This document shows, piece after piece, positions 22,901-35,500 of a DNA stretch of 64,000 bases. Numbering within the stretch: the stretch's first letter is position 1; each line of letters opens with the position of its first letter. The notes beneath the pieces were generated by a model. It was not told the origin of the DNA, made no database searches, and was given only the letters and a program-made list of their open reading frames with translations. The DNA lies in contig JAADJZ010000006.1 of assembly GCA_011032825.1 (NCBI GenBank), positions 186,001 to 250,000 on the forward strand, written 5' to 3'. This DNA comes from Massariosphaeria phaeospora. Lineage: Eukaryota > Ascomycota > Dothideomycetes > Pleosporales. The position numbers were made by a program, and so were the translations under genes.

Positions 22901-24612
22901 TTTGCTTCTTACCGTATGGGCGAAATACAGTTGTAAAATTAGAATACCCTGACCCATGGTGACCTTCTGGGCCTCGGACACAAAAAGCAGGAAAAGATGG
23001 AGTACATGGCGGAAACAAACACTGAACTGAAGCGACTCATGGTGGGCTGTAGGCGGCTGTTCGACTTCAGCTAGCTGGCAGGGTTAAAAGGGAGAGTATA
23101 GTCCGCCTCGTTTATTTGTCTTGCCTCTCAACAACAAAAAGGCCAAGTGGTTGCATCTCATGGACTCTTGGAACGAAAACTGAACGCGGATGGATCGATA
23201 ATGCGCTGGATGATAGTAAAACGATACCTTGGAGGTCTGATGTTGGCGTGTCTTTGACGCCGTTCAGGCGTCTTGGTTCAAAAAAGCTCCAGAGCCCACA
23301 CTCATGAGAAGCTGTCCGGACTCGAGCATATCAAACTGCAGATGAAGTATTTTGATGGCGGGCCACAGAAGGGATACCAATGCAATTCCCCGTTTATATA
23401 TTCCGGTTACAGATATTGTCGACTTTCTGAACGCACCTAATTCAAAAGGTACTAAACAGATTACATGTAGGAGGTTCTGGTCTTGAAGTATTCAAAATAA
23501 TCCAGAGTCAATAAATACATGACGAGTAGGGAAAAGAGAGAACAAGATAATCACGCTCATAGAAATGCTTGGGCGTATCTAGCCGCAAGACTAATAATTC
23601 GAAACTCGTGTGTATGGGTCTCTGGACTTGGAGACTTAGAAGACTTGAAAACCCAACGGAAAAAGCTGCTATATTGTGCAAAGAGTAGGAAGTGAGAAAT
23701 AAGTCGGATACGCAGATAAAATCACGTTTGAATTTGGTTCAATCTTGCTATAATTCAACGAACTATACTGCGCCACAGCTATACATAAATACCCTACGAA
23801 CGTGGCTATGTTTTGTTGTTCTGGCTGTGACGAGAAAGAAAATAGGTAGTTCTGCTGGCATGGTGAGATTGTCTTGTCTTAGGGATGCGGAGAAAGACTA
23901 GATGCTATGATGCTGTATGGACTAGAAGAAAGAAGTATATAACAACATCACCGTTTGGCTATGCGTCTTTTCATACGGAATACCAGGGAAAAGTTGCAAC
24001 TAAAACGCCGCTACGCAAAAAGCAAATACAGACCAAATGATACGCGTTGCGTAAGACTCTAGCTACTTAACATATTCAATCCTAACTATGGTGGCAGAGA
24101 AGGCAAAACGGAAAAGGCGAACGACGATGGCTGTGCTTGGCTTTTGGTTTTCCGTAGAAAGGACCCCAATGGCTCTTACTTAACTTACAAAATAGAACAT
24201 CCACTTTCGCTGCACTTGCTGTCCCACTTTTGCAGCTAGCGGGCCTCAACATTACTTCTTTCGTATTCAAGGCGCCTGATTAGAGGTTTGGTTAAATGCA
24301 AAACGCCTTTGAACGCGTACTGAAGGCACTCTACCTAGTACAAGGGTTTCGCCATATGTGAAAGGGTGCAGTAGTGTTGGTAATGCTTCAGCTTTAGGTG
24401 CAACAAATCAAACGATCAAGGCTTTTCTCATGTTAACTTTATCTACGTGACTGTAGGGTGTCCTGGGCTTACAAGGAAAGAAACAACTTCCATGGTAATG
24501 TTGTAGAGTCACATGGAATAGCTCTCCCAAAATCCATATGTATCGAACAAGGGCTAAAATTCTAACTTTGATAGTGTTAGACGTTCTCATTCGTCCATGT
24601 ATGGTATCATGT
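22901..24612. other. Intergenic region, no gene seen
   Basis: Moderately AT-richer sequence with many stops in all frames and no recognisable domain. It probably includes the 3' untranslated region of the tannase-family gene at its right end. Confidence 0.4.
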
Positions 24613-26265
24613 TCATGCTAAGCCGGCCTGCGATAGAGCATCCCTCAAACCACCCGCAATATCATCTCCCTCCGCCATCTCACCCTCGCAACCCCAGTTG
24701 CTTGCTTTGTTGATGTCTCCAGTGGCCAGATATTTCGGTTTCCTAGGGTATCGACATAGCTCTCTAGTCACCAATTCCCCCTCCTGATTCGTGGTTTCCG
24801 AGGCGAGCGTCTCCGGTGGTTCTCCCTTCTCTACCCAATCCCTTAAACTTTCCAGAGGATCAATTGGCACTGGGCCCACCCCGAGTGCGCAATGCCCTAC
24901 ACCTGGAGCAAGGAACAATCGAAAGTAATCATCAACTGCTTTTGCACCTCCCATTTCCCTCTCCACGCGCTGCCGGTACTTGACCGTATTCTGGTAAGGT
25001 ATTATAGGATCGCTGATGCCGTGCCAACTCAGCAGCTTCGCACCAGTGTCGCGAAAAGCGGAGAGATCCGAATTATCTGTGTCCAGAATCCAACCATATT
25101 CCTCATTCGCCTGTACCCACAAAGCAAGAAACTCAGACGTAGTCAGCTTCGAGACGTTGAACGTAGGGTCCTTGAGAAGGACAGCTCGGGGGAAGACGTC
25201 AAGCACCGCTGGGTCGTGCAGAGTGCGAAAGCCATCAGAATCGATGGTGATATTCAAAAAAACGTTGAGGGGTGTCCCATGAGGGAGTCCAGGGAAGACG
25301 TTGATGCCGAATGGCGTGGTGGGGCCCTGATGAATCCGGCGGACCACATCTGCCATGGCACCTGTAACCTCCACTTTGTGTCCAGAGCACTCCATCTTTT
25401 GGCCAACAACACTCAGTGGATCGAACGTGCAAGCTTCCGGGTCTCCAATGACTCCATCCTTGGCACCGTCCAGTATGTCGCATTCCTCCAAAGCTTTCGA
25501 TGCCAACCAGTCAAACTCGCAGTTGCTTACCAGTGTGCCCGCCTCTTGCATCGCAACAATTGGCCAAATCCCCGACAAAACAACGTCAAGTAACTTAAGG
25601 GCAGGCGCGGCAGCCAGCACTCCATCAAGTAAGCCCGGATATCTCTGGGCAACTGCAAAACCCTGTCGACCGCCCTGTGAGCATCCGTTCCAGTACGAGT
25701 AGCGGGGCTGTAGGCCGTAATATTGCTCTGCGAGACTTTTCCCAACATAGACCTGCTCTGATAGGCTTCTTGTTGCAAAGTTATGCACCAAATCCCAATT
25801 GATGCTCTTGTCTTCTTTTAACATCCAATCAGCAGCTAAGAAGTCAAATGGATGTCCTCCGTCGGTGGATGACGCCGCATAGCCGCTAGCAATGGCTGGA
25901 CCGAGTGCGAGATCAAGCATTCCTGTAGCCCAGGCACCGCCACCTGTGGCTTGAAAGCGCTCGTTCCAGAGGTCTTGTGAGAGGGGTAGCCATGTCTGAA
26001 CCAAGACCCTGTCGTCGACCCCTTGGTGTGTAAGATAGACCTTGATTTCGCAAAAGTTTAGGTCTGAAAGCGGCTGAAATAAACCTGGAGCTGCTGGCAT
26101 GTCGACATTGCGCTTCGCTTCTGCGGTTATGGAAAGGACGCTTGCGCCCGGCACGACCGGTGCCGCGAATGTCGACCCATCACAATTCTCACTGTGCTGG
26201 AGGTTTTCATTTGTGGTGGCTTCGACAGATGTCCATAGCTGAAGTAAGGTGAACAGTAACTGCAT
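24613..26265 (-). CDS. Secreted tannase / feruloyl esterase family protein
   Basis: Single exon, 550 residues, beginning with a short signal peptide (hydrophobic to about residue 16, Val-Glu-Ala end). The tannase-family CS-D-HC arrangement is visible: nucleophile Ser196 in GCSQGGRQG, with Cys195 directly before it; the Asp in GISDPIIPY; and the His in GVGHCALG, with its neighbouring Cys, the two Cys residues being disulfide-linked in known members. The lid segment between is present and length is normal. The enzyme is expected to hydrolyse ester bonds of gallic, ferulic or related phenolic acids from plant material outside the cell. Exact substrate preference cannot be read. No introns or lesions. 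Confidence 0.93.
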   Translation of the reverse strand: MQLLFTLLQLWTSVEATTNENLQHSENCDGSTFAAPVVPGASVLSITAEAKRNVDMPAAPGLFQPLSDLNFCEIKVYLTHQGVDDRVLVQTWLPLSQDLWNERFQATGGGAWATGMLDLALGPAIASGYAASSTDGGHPFDFLAADWMLKEDKSINWDLVHNFATRSLSEQVYVGKSLAEQYYGLQPRYSYWNGCSQGGRQGFAVAQRYPGLLDGVLAAAPALKLLDVVLSGIWPIVAMQEAGTLVSNCEFDWLASKALEECDILDGAKDGVIGDPEACTFDPLSVVGQKMECSGHKVEVTGAMADVVRRIHQGPTTPFGINVFPGLPHGTPLNVFLNITIDSDGFRTLHDPAVLDVFPRAVLLKDPTFNVSKLTTSEFLALWVQANEEYGWILDTDNSDLSAFRDTGAKLLSWHGISDPIIPYQNTVKYRQRVEREMGGAKAVDDYFRLFLAPGVGHCALGVGPVPIDPLESLRDWVEKGEPPETLASETTNQEGELVTRELCRYPRKPKYLATGDINKASNWGCEGEMAEGDDIAGGLRDALSQAGLA

Positions 26266-26510
26266 GGTAGGATATCGAAATTGGGGTTGGATGGACGATG
26301 GAAAGGCTGTGACAGCGAAGTTGTGGTGGGGTTATGTGCTTGGTAAAGCACCTCCGCGCTAGCCGTTCTCGGTATAACGCTTACCGGAGTTCATCACGTG
26401 GCGATCGCCCTCGCCTAACGGTCGCTTTTTTAGAAGCGCACACCACGTAACGTTATAAATATGTAAGTTGAAGATTTATGAGACCGTTCCGTAGCTAGGT
26501 TGTGTCATTT

Positions 26511-27296
26511 TCACCTATTGAAATACATGTAGGGCGCGACCGCAGCCCCCAAAGCAGCAAAGATGAACAGCCACCTAACTAGCCCCTTTGTAACCATCTT
26601 CTTTGCCAACCTATCGATAGCCTCCCCATCATTGATTCTCGGAAACGGCATATCGGGAAGCTCCTTCCCCAACGCCTTACACAAAGGTTCCCACCCATCT
26701 TTGACACTGTAAAACACTAACTTCTGCGGCGGAACCACTCTTTTTAGATATTCAATGTGGTTGTAATGCGTTTTTGTAGTAACAGGTTCCGTTTCGCCAT
26801 ATAGATGCAGCCACTGGCCTCTCAGAACTGATATATATTGGCAAAAGTACCGCATGCCTGGTAGAGGAAAAAGCACGAACCGCAGAAACCACATTGTTGA
26901 CACATTACTGACACCTTCCATGCTTTTGACCCACGCGTCGGGGTCTCGAACCGTACAGATTACGATCGCATCGGGGTACAGCTCGACTAACTGTTCGGCA
27001 AGTCCGGATGTTGGCGCGTCGGTAGCTGCGGCGTAGCCATCAAAGCGCTGCTTCAACACGTCGTTGATGAGCTTCTTGTCAGAGGGGGATTTGGGCGGGA
27101 AATGCGAGAGCAGCTTTATCCAAGAGCGGATTTCGGCTTCTGGGCCTAGCGTTGCTTGAGTTCCGCCGTGGTAAACAGGGCCCTCGAGAAGGATGCGGAG
27201 GGCTTCGCTGAAGGACGCCGTTCCGGTTCGTGAGAGGCCGGCTCCGATCACTTGGAATTTGGTGCCTGGCTTGGGGACTGAGGGTTGCTGGCCCAT
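26511..27296 (-). CDS. Sulfotransferase-fold protein with C-terminal membrane anchor
   Basis: Single exon, 261 residues. The N-terminal GAGLSRTGTASFSEAL matches the 5'-phosphosulfate-binding loop of the P-loop sulfotransferase family common in fungi, and AIVICTVRDPDAWVKSM matches the 3'-phosphate-binding strand/loop with its Arg-Asp-Pro. A hydrophobic segment (about residues 240-257) ends the protein and should tail-anchor it in a membrane. These fungal proteins are often mislabelled as NAD-dependent epimerases. Whether it transfers sulfate from PAPS, and to what, is unknown. The neighbouring esterase gene is on the same strand 245 bases downstream but is not otherwise linked. Confidence 0.85.
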   Translation of the reverse strand: MGQQPSVPKPGTKFQVIGAGLSRTGTASFSEALRILLEGPVYHGGTQATLGPEAEIRSWIKLLSHFPPKSPSDKKLINDVLKQRFDGYAAATDAPTSGLAEQLVELYPDAIVICTVRDPDAWVKSMEGVSNVSTMWFLRFVLFPLPGMRYFCQYISVLRGQWLHLYGETEPVTTKTHYNHIEYLKRVVPPQKLVFYSVKDGWEPLCKALGKELPDMPFPRINDGEAIDRLAKKMVTKGLVRWLFIFAALGAAVAPYMYFNR

Positions 27297-28546
27297 TGTT
27301 TGAGTTGAAGACTGTAGTTTGGATGATGAGGTGAAGACGAAGGTGGTCGTGGTCCAGTCGTATTTTCTGAGATGCCACGCCCCGCTTGTTTTTAGTTTTG
27401 TGAGCTAGAGCGTACACGTAAGCGTCCACGTGACTGTATGGACTCCAGGGCTATAGTTCCGAATGCATGTAACGCCTAGCTGATTTCGGAAGATTATGCG
27501 TATGCATAGAGTCTATAGATACTTCATTCGTGCCCATTTCTATCACATACGACCACAGGACACTGAGAACAGAGCTTCCCGTTCGCTCAGCTGTACTTAA
27601 GCAGTGTACCGGCGGATTAGTAGTTAGGTGGGTGACCACTAGCGAATACCCGCTGTTGTATGTTTTTGTTTTTGCATTTTGGACTGACTGTCTCATTATT
27701 GTTATCTGGCCCCCACTCTATAGACTTTTATGTGCACCCCCTCGGCCCCCAGTACAGAGCAGTTTATTTTACATTTTGTCATAGCTGGCTATCTGTCTGC
27801 TAAGCGGATTTAATTGTTTATGCTCAATTTTTCGCATAGTAACTGTCTTCGTAGCTGCGCTTTACGTAGTACGAGGCACGGCACTAGTTGAAACCCACAA
27901 TCTACGGCTTCCTAGGGCTCTATAGGTGTAGGTTGATAAACTATACAAAATAAAACATAGCAGAGTAACTGAAGTACGTTAATCAAGACCCAGAGCGCTT
28001 GATCGAAAGTCATAGAGTAGTCACGTGGTTACATATCTAACTAGCACTAGTATAGCGCAACTGTGCAGCGCGTGCAGCGCGAGCCATCAGCATTGTAGGA
28101 CTTGACTTTTCACGATGCATGGAGATATTAAACTTGGATCTGACACACGGTGCTAGGTCGCCATTGTCAAGATGATGGTGCTCTACAGCTTCTGCAACCC
28201 GAATTGAAGAGAGATACTTACCTATGTTCTACTAGACAGCGAATAGATTAGATTCCTCCCTCCTTCTTTTAAAACTGAGCACGAGTCTTGTTTGATTGGC
28301 ACAAAGTTACCTTGGAGCTGCGTTTCATGGAGACTACGCGAGTGAGAAAATAAACCTGAAACTGACACACCTTGCGTAGCCTTCCAAATAACGACTTACA
28401 CATTCACAATATGTGCATTGCGCATGTTAGTAGTACTAACAACTAGCTTGTCCCCTGTACGGACTGTCCCCGCGAACAGAACGATACCAGGACGTTTCAC
28501 CGTGAGACTGACGCGATCCTCAGGGTTTGACATGGGCGGATTGTTA
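27297..28546. other. Intergenic, AT-richer, likely transposon-derived
   Basis: No intact gene. Open frames are short and unrelated to known families. The part adjoining the hAT fragment (after ~28000) is probably decayed transposon sequence, but no terminal inverted repeat could be identified. Confidence 0.35.
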
Positions 28547-29321
28547 CATGTAGGTAGCAATCGAACAGGCCTGGCAGAAAGCTCACTACTACTATGATAT
28601 CATTGGGAGATCCCCAGCGTACGCCGCTGCTATTCTACTGAATCCACGAGGCAAGAAAGCTCTGCTTGAAAAGGAGTAGAGCACTAAGTAGGCTACTCAA
28701 GGAGTTGCCTATGTACGCCAGCTCTATCAAAAGGAGTACGTAAAGCTGCCTCTTACGCTACCTAAGGATGTTCTATTCTTACAGGAATCAAAAGCTTCGT
28801 TAGCAGAGATTACTGGCAACCGAGGCCCTTCAAAGAAGAAGTATCGGAAGCTCAATGAGGAGCTTGAGGGGGACCTGCAGCTCCCACTGCCCTCTCCAGT
28901 TCGAGATGAGCTGGATGCCTTTCTTCGCGAGCCGCGGGAGTTAGCTCGTGTAGCGCCAGCGCTGTATTGGAGAAGGCCTGCTGTTAAGGCTCAATTTCCA
29001 CGGCTCTTACGCCTCGCGATTGATATACTCTCTATCCCAGCCATGAGCTCCGAACCAGAGAGGATATTCAGCCAGGCAGGCCTTATACTTACACCCCTGC
29101 GCAATCGGATACTAGAGCTCACGCTTGAGGCTTCACTTTGCTTACAAAACTAGGGCAAATCAGGCCTAGTTGATGTATCGCACCACTACGATAAGCTACG
29201 TGGCGCGGAGTTTGCTGTAGATGAGGAATTTCCCCCTCCTGTTGATCTATCTACATGCGATGAGTCAATGGCTGGCAACGTACTGTTTCAAGAAGATCAG
29301 GATGAGGAGAACAAGGATTGA
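28547..29321 (+). pseudogene. hAT-family transposase relic (C-terminal part)
   Basis: One reading frame, broken only by TAG codons, gives the C-terminal third of a fungal hAT transposase. It starts near a Val-Ala-Ile-Glu-Gln-Ala-Trp stretch, continues as YYDIIGRSPAYAAAILLNP (the conserved Tyr-Tyr ... Ser-Pro-x-Tyr-Ala-Ala block), and ends with the dimerisation domain FPRLLRLAIDILSIPAMSSEPERIFS. TAGs occur twice after LLEKE (near 28678 and 28690) and once after LCLQN (near 29152). All three fall where relatives usually have Trp, so TGG to TAG is the simplest change. After the last TAG the frame runs to a TGA at ~29321. The N-terminal part and DNA ends are missing. Confidence 0.8.
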
Positions 29322-30186
29322 GGCGACGACGATCGCTGTATTCACTTTACAGGGCAACAGCAACACTCATTTAGGCAGGCAATGGCGTACTTCGGCGGGG
29401 CAATCCATACAGTGTACATAGCTGGCAACAATCAAGCTACATCATAACATCCGTACACTGACACGTGAACACGTGACGCCTCTGGCTCACCTCTAAGGCT
29501 TTGATAGCGACCGTACAATTAAGCGTTGAGACCCTGCAGATGTATTACTCATACAAGTTAGTATGGAGCATGGCACATTGCTTGGCCTCCATGGAAATCT
29601 CTGGGTTTGCCCATGGGCGAATGGAGGAATTCCAGATCGCCCATGTCAAACACTGGCGATCCTCGACGATATCGAGACTCGTTCACTTCAACTACTTCAA
29701 AGTGATGGATCCAGAAAATATCAAGATCCAGCTCGTGTTCTTCTTTGGTGGTAGCCTATCCAACAACATCGTAGGTCGCTTTGACAGTTTGAAGCTCTAC
29801 ACTTAATGTCAAAATTTCAAAAGGTAGCTTTCCATCTACTGTCTTTCTTCATATTCCTAGGCTTTTGCATCTCACTTTACTGTCCCGCCTACATCAACTA
29901 ATGCCGAGGAGTACGGCGTCCTGGTCAGACAACGTTGAGCTGAAACGTTCGATATGACTTCTGGCTGTCGATACTGCCGATTGAGAAACATATTCATCCC
30001 GGTGCCATCACTATCAAGTAACGCTAATACACAATTTAAGAGCTTCCAAATATGTCACAGACGACTTTGCTAAAGCCCTCATATACATAAAAGTAGTGTC
30101 TTCGTTCCATACATGCCAACGATCAAAGCAACATTTTCCACTTCCCACCTCCAAGCTTTCTCCCTCCAGACATCATCCGCAGTCCC
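29322..30186. other. Intergenic region, no gene seen
   Basis: Contains a ~101-codon open frame at 29501-29806 with no recognised domain, probably chance. The rest holds the right flank of the hAT relic and the 3' region of the acetylxylan esterase. Confidence 0.35.
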
Positions 30187-31138
30187 TCAAGCCAACCCAA
30201 ACCACTTCAAATCGTCATTATCATGCACCGGCACGATATGCCCAACGCCCTGCGCACTATACCCCACCAACTTCGTGCCATCGCCATACACCATCTGCGT
30301 ATACCCGCTCTGCGGCGTATTAGTCGTGTTCTTCGTGAACGCGACGCCCAGCAAGCCACTCCACTGCTTCAACTGCTCCTGGAAGTTGGCGTACCGCACC
30401 AGGGTATCGCCGGTGCCGTGCCACGTCGCCATGCGCGGGTACGAGCCGTTGTACCCGGGGTACATGGCCTTGGCCGTCTTGACCCACTCCTCAGACGACT
30501 TGACGCGCTGGCCGTTCGCGCACGTGGGGTCGGCGGAGCCGGGCGATGCGCCGGGCGAGCCGGCGAGACAGCCGGCGGCGACGCCGGAGTAGCAGGTGCC
30601 GGCGGAGAAGAGGTCGGGGTATTGGGCCATCATGACGTTGGTCATCATGCAGCCCGAGGACGCGCCCGTGACGAAGATCTTGGTCGTGTCGGCTGAGTAC
30701 TTCTGGATGGTGTACTTGATCATGTTGGCTAGGCCGGTCGAGTCGCCGCCGCCGTCGCGCGTGAGGCCCTTGACGGTGTTGACTTCCCAGCAGTTGGAGT
30801 CTTTCTTCGTCGACGGGTAGATGGTGATCCAGGTGCGTTTGGTGTCGCTGAGGGTACCGAAGCGAGCCGTCTGGGCGTATGATTCGCCGGTGCCACCGCA
30901 GGTGTGGAGCTGTAGGATATGTGGTTAGTCGGAGTAGAGTAGGGCACTTGTGGTGGGTAAAGGGTGGGAGACCTACAGCAAGAATGATCGCGGGCTTGGC
31001 AACGACGTTTGCTGGAACCCAGATATTCATCTGAAGGTTGGACGGGTTTGCGCCAAAATCGTTGACGCGGACGAGGGCGCCATTTGCGGTGGCGGAGAGC
31101 ACTGCTAGCGCACTTGCGATGGATGTGGAGAAATGCAT
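30187..31138 (-). CDS. Secreted CE1 acetylxylan esterase
   Basis: Two exons: 31138-30977 and 30909-30187 (67-nt intron 30910-30976), 294 residues. A signal peptide covers about residues 1-20 (Ala-Thr-Ala-Asn-Gly-Ala end). The mature enzyme shows the CE1/PHB-depolymerase-like fold: LHTCGGTGESYAQT at the exon junction (oxyanion region), nucleophile Ser138 in GASSG, an Asp in HGTGDTLVRY and the catalytic His in GVGHIVP near the C-terminus. It removes acetyl groups from xylan during plant cell-wall breakdown. No carbohydrate-binding module or linker is present, so it is the short single-domain form. It may share a plant-biomass role with the tannase-family gene ~5 kb away, though they are not adjacent. 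Confidence 0.93.
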
Positions 31139-32513
31139 CGTGAAGGATCGAATGGAAGATGCACTAGATGATGTGATCGCATTTACCTGGACCCTACAAA
31201 GGTATTTATATGCCTCCTTGATTCTGTCTTATGCATCTCGAATAGCTCTTAAAGAGTCCATGACATCGCATACTCTCTTGCATTGATGAATCAATATACG
31301 CAGCCAACGCACGGCTTCGATTATAGCCATACTTAGATCCCGATTTCTTTGACCGAGCACAGCGTCCAGGTTGTTGTCCAATAACTTCATCGACGTAAAG
31401 GCCCTCGACTCGACGGATTAATGTGCACCGGGCCGGTAATAGGAAGAATAAGCTCCCAACTTCGGAGAGCCGACCCAGATAACCTGGGGAAGCATGGGGC
31501 GGAGCGTTGAGCCGGGGTGTGAACCGGCGGTTTTAATATCCAAAACCACTGCCGACTTTCGTTTCCGAGTTTGCACGCCGGCGCACATCACCTGCAGGTG
31601 CCGATTTCCAGCTCCGGGGTTTTGCGCACCTCCTCTTTTGTCTCTCACAGTCCGTTTCGGAGGCATATGACTGTTTTCGAGAATGGGAAGCAATCTTCCT
31701 AACGTGCTGTGTAATAGGTAGTTCCTAATATTGCGGGAAAAACGGGCATCCTCCCGGCGCGCCTGGTCAACGCAGTTGATTTCACACTGGAGGCGGCTAG
31801 TAATTAAACATCGTAGAACAGTAACGTTGAGAAAATGAAACGGGAGGTAAGGACCTAGTGGAATTTGCACAGATCCGGTATAGCACGCGGCACTACGCAT
31901 CGACGTCGAAATACGGGAGGGTGCACCCAATGGGGACTGGTGGCGTATTGAAGGTGTACTGTGGCAGATGTTGAAAGGGAGCACAAGCACTAACACCCAG
32001 GGGACAACAGGAAAGTTAAAAGGTCCGCCGAGGCTTCGCATTGAGAGTGCTCAGTCCTGTACAGACCGACCGAAGCTTGAGCTTTTCATCCATGATCCAT
32101 GGTATCTAATTACAGGTTCAATTCGTAAATCAGGCCGTCAAAATATGACGCCGACTTCATATGAACCAAGATCGCCTGTCGCAAAATATGACGCCGACTT
32201 CATGTGAACCAAGGTCGCCTATCGAAAGGTAGGCGGGGTTGACAATGCCCGTAGGCTAGCACTAAAAAGTGTCAACTCCACAATTTGCAACAGGCTGGTG
32301 GAATGACGTACCTCGTTGTGACCGACCTTGATCAGGGTATATCCCCTCATCCAACCACCGATTCCAGCGATCCATCATACGCCGTAAACAATTACGCTTC
32401 GAACTCCGAAAAACCAGTTTCATCGCCATGAGATCTCCATATCCACCGTCCAGCTTGAACTCAAGCAAACAACGTCAGTATAAAGACAGCAGAGCAACGA
32501 GAGGGTATTTACC
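31139..32513. other. Intergenic region with a 41/43-bp direct repeat
   Basis: No gene supported; an open frame of 207 codons at 31418-32041 on the minus strand has no recognisable domain and is treated as chance. The only clear structure is the tandem repeat at 32137-32220. The right end holds the 3' region of the rse1 gene. Confidence 0.4.
32137..32220. repeat. Two-copy tandem repeat, 41 and 43 bp
   Basis: Copies 32137-32177 and 32178-32220 share CAAAATATGACGCCGACTTC and flanking bases. They differ by an inserted GC near the start and by two A/G changes. The copies lie in non-coding DNA. Confidence 0.85.
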
Positions 32514-35500
32514 TTAGAACGAATATAGTGCCCGTTGTAGCCAGATAGCGTCATCGATCATGTCCGACGTCCAGCCTCCAGCCAACTGCCCGGCGATGCT
32601 CTCCCTCTTGTCCCTGCCAAATACCAAGAATCGCTCGCAAAGGTCTCCGTCAATGACGCACTTTGACGGTGTATAGTAACTGCGAAAAGCGAGATGGCTT
32701 CGACCTGAGATTGGCGGGTCGGCGGTTTGAAGCAATAGTTCAAGCTGCTGGAACATCTTGTGTTGACGGCGAGATGAAAATGGGATCAACACGCCGAGAG
32801 TGCCCTGAAGACCGGCCCAAAAGATGATGCGTTCACCACCGGAAATAAGGTTGGTCTTCTGGATCGCCATCGGAATGTCATTCGCAAAATAATGTGCCAC
32901 AAGATTAAGGCGATTTGGTGTGCCTGCAAGGTACTTCTTGTCTTGAGTCAAATGTTGTCCGTCGTTAGGCTCATCACTGGACTCGGAGACATTTGATGGG
33001 CACCGGACAACCCACAGGTTGCCAAACTTGTCTCCACCAACGACAGTCTCGTAGTCCACCATTTCTGCACAAGTCGTCCAGCGAGCCACAGTGTCGTCCA
33101 CAAAAGGAATCAGCCGTTGTGGGTAAGCTTGTTCTTTGTGAACCACATAAGTGACTGATTGAGACTGATCGGAGACGACGAGACGGCCTCCCTGTGTCTT
33201 CAACCCGTTGATGTGATTTGGTACGCAATTTGGAGCGAAGGCTTTTCGAAGTAAAGCCTTTGTGCCGCAATCGTACAGCATCAGGTCTCGTCCTGCCCCA
33301 ACGGCAAGCTTGCCCTTGAACGCAAGAAGAGCGCGCGGGAGGTTTGTCATTGGGGTCTCCGAGTAGAGATGCATCGTGCGTCCGTTGGGCGAGAGTTGCC
33401 ATAGCTGCACAGAGGCGGTGCTGAATTGGATTGGGTTAAGCTGCAGATCCTGCGCTACCCCAACAGCCAGAAACATGGTGTTTTCACCAAGGCTCTCAAA
33501 GGCCACAAGTGCAGCGCTCAGGGCAGACTGGTTGTGATGGAGGTGTTCCGTATGGACGACAGCTTTGTCCGTCACAGGATCAACCACTTGAATGCAGGAT
33601 GCCCATTTACCAGGAGCCTTGGGCCAGCCGAACTCGACAGGGGGGAACTCGTCGCTCTCATCGCTCGCGTTATGACCTTCGGCACCATCTTCAGTTTCAG
33701 GCGCTTTGATAATCTCGCTACCGTTCATGGCCACATCGTCTCCCTCCATGGAAACATCAGCCCCGTTTTGTGTTGTCTTGGCTTGCTTGATCAGTGTCTT
33801 TCGCGTGTCCAAATCCATAGTATTACTGTCGCTCTGAATGACATAGAATAGCCCTTGATCGTGGTTGGCAACGAGCTTGCGCGGCGTGTGTTTCAATGGT
33901 ATGACCTCGTAGACGAAATTGTCGACGACATTGTTAACCGAGAAGATACTGTGCTGTCAGCCTTTAGAATAATAGAGCTAGACTTGTTGTATCGTAGAAA
34001 GGAACTGCAGTCAGAAGGAACAATTGGAATATAAAATTGACCCTCACGAGTTGATAGGGCAATAGTTGTCATCATGCAGAAGAAAGGAGACGTGGGATGG
34101 CCTTACCGTAACTCATTGCCGCTAACGCAGATGATGCCCTTGAATTGAGATCCCTCGAAGTTCCAAGCGGACTTAAAGGGGATGTAGTTAATCGGGGTCA
34201 GCTGCAGCGTCTTCGACCGCGGGTTTGTGTAACACAACCATGGGCGTGAAGTCATCGCGACAACTGCGGGCTCCCCTGCTGCAATAATGCGAGCAAACGT
34301 GACTGGCTCCGGGCCCAGGAAGCGCCTGCGGGTGTCACCGATTTCTCCTGTCGTCTCTGCAAGGGTGGACCGAATATAGACACCGCTCTGAAGGCCGATG
34401 TGGAGGTATTGACCATAGCCAGCTGACGATTTGTCGACCATGTAACTGATCGTGAGATCAGTTGCCGGAGCTGTTAGGGACTGTACTGATATGCTCTGGA
34501 GAGTAACACCAGTGGCGTCTGGAACCGTGCTGTACACCCGAACGGACCTATCACTACAACCGACAGCCAGGACATTCGCACGAATACGACCCTCGGGGAC
34601 CTCGGGAATAGCGAGGCAAGTGACTGTAGACTCTATAGCAATGTAATCATCAGCCATTGCAAAGTCGCCATCCGGATCGCACTCGAAGTAGTTGATCTCC
34701 CCAGAGCTCAGTGCGACTGCAATTTGTCGATTGTTGGCGGTGCAGGCAACAATGGTCCTGTGCTCAGGGGCAGCCCAGTCGATAAAACGACCACCATGCA
34801 TAGCCTCGGACTCATCGTTTGGGAACTCCATGCCTAGCACGCCGCGCATGCCTCTAGGATGGATCTGAACAATACCATCATGGCCGAACTGTTGAATTCC
34901 CAGTGTGTTGGTCTCAGTCAGGAAACCAGTATTGGTAGCCTCATCGACATCTTCGCCGATTTTCAGAATCAGGGTCCTGCTATGCAGACAAAGAATGATG
35001 AGGGTGTCAAACTCGTCATCCACAGCCAACCTGGTAGTCCAGACCTTGGATGCATTCTGGGGCAGCGATGACTCTATCAGATCAAGCACCTCTAGTGCGT
35101 TTCTTGTTGTGCGAAACGTACTGCGGCTTCCCGTGCCGTTCACGGTGTAGATTTGTGGCGCGTCTTCCATCGTCGGGTTCGCGACCTGCATGTCCAGGAT
35201 AGGGTTCATGCTTGGCACGAACTCTACTGGGATTAAATTTGTCAAGGGCCGTGGGCGGAAGTACGGCACGGCGAACGGCTTCGCGGGATCCGAAGGAAAT
35301 TGGCTACTGTCGAACCAAGGCTCGTCTCCACTATCCCCTAACGAATCCAACTCATACAGGATGCGGTCGCCAGACTCACAGGCGATGTAGATAAAGCCTG
35401 CTTTCAAGATGCAGATGCTTGTTGCAACTGGTAGAGTATCGAACACCCGAATCTTGATGCGCTCTACGATACCGTTGGGGGCATCGAAGGTAACTTTGAA

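Noticed and set aside
19061..24612. Centromere or rDNA spacer as explanation for the 5.5-kb gene-free region
   Set aside because: Base composition is not strongly AT-rich, no rRNA sequence is present, and the region has a clear Pol II-type promoter.
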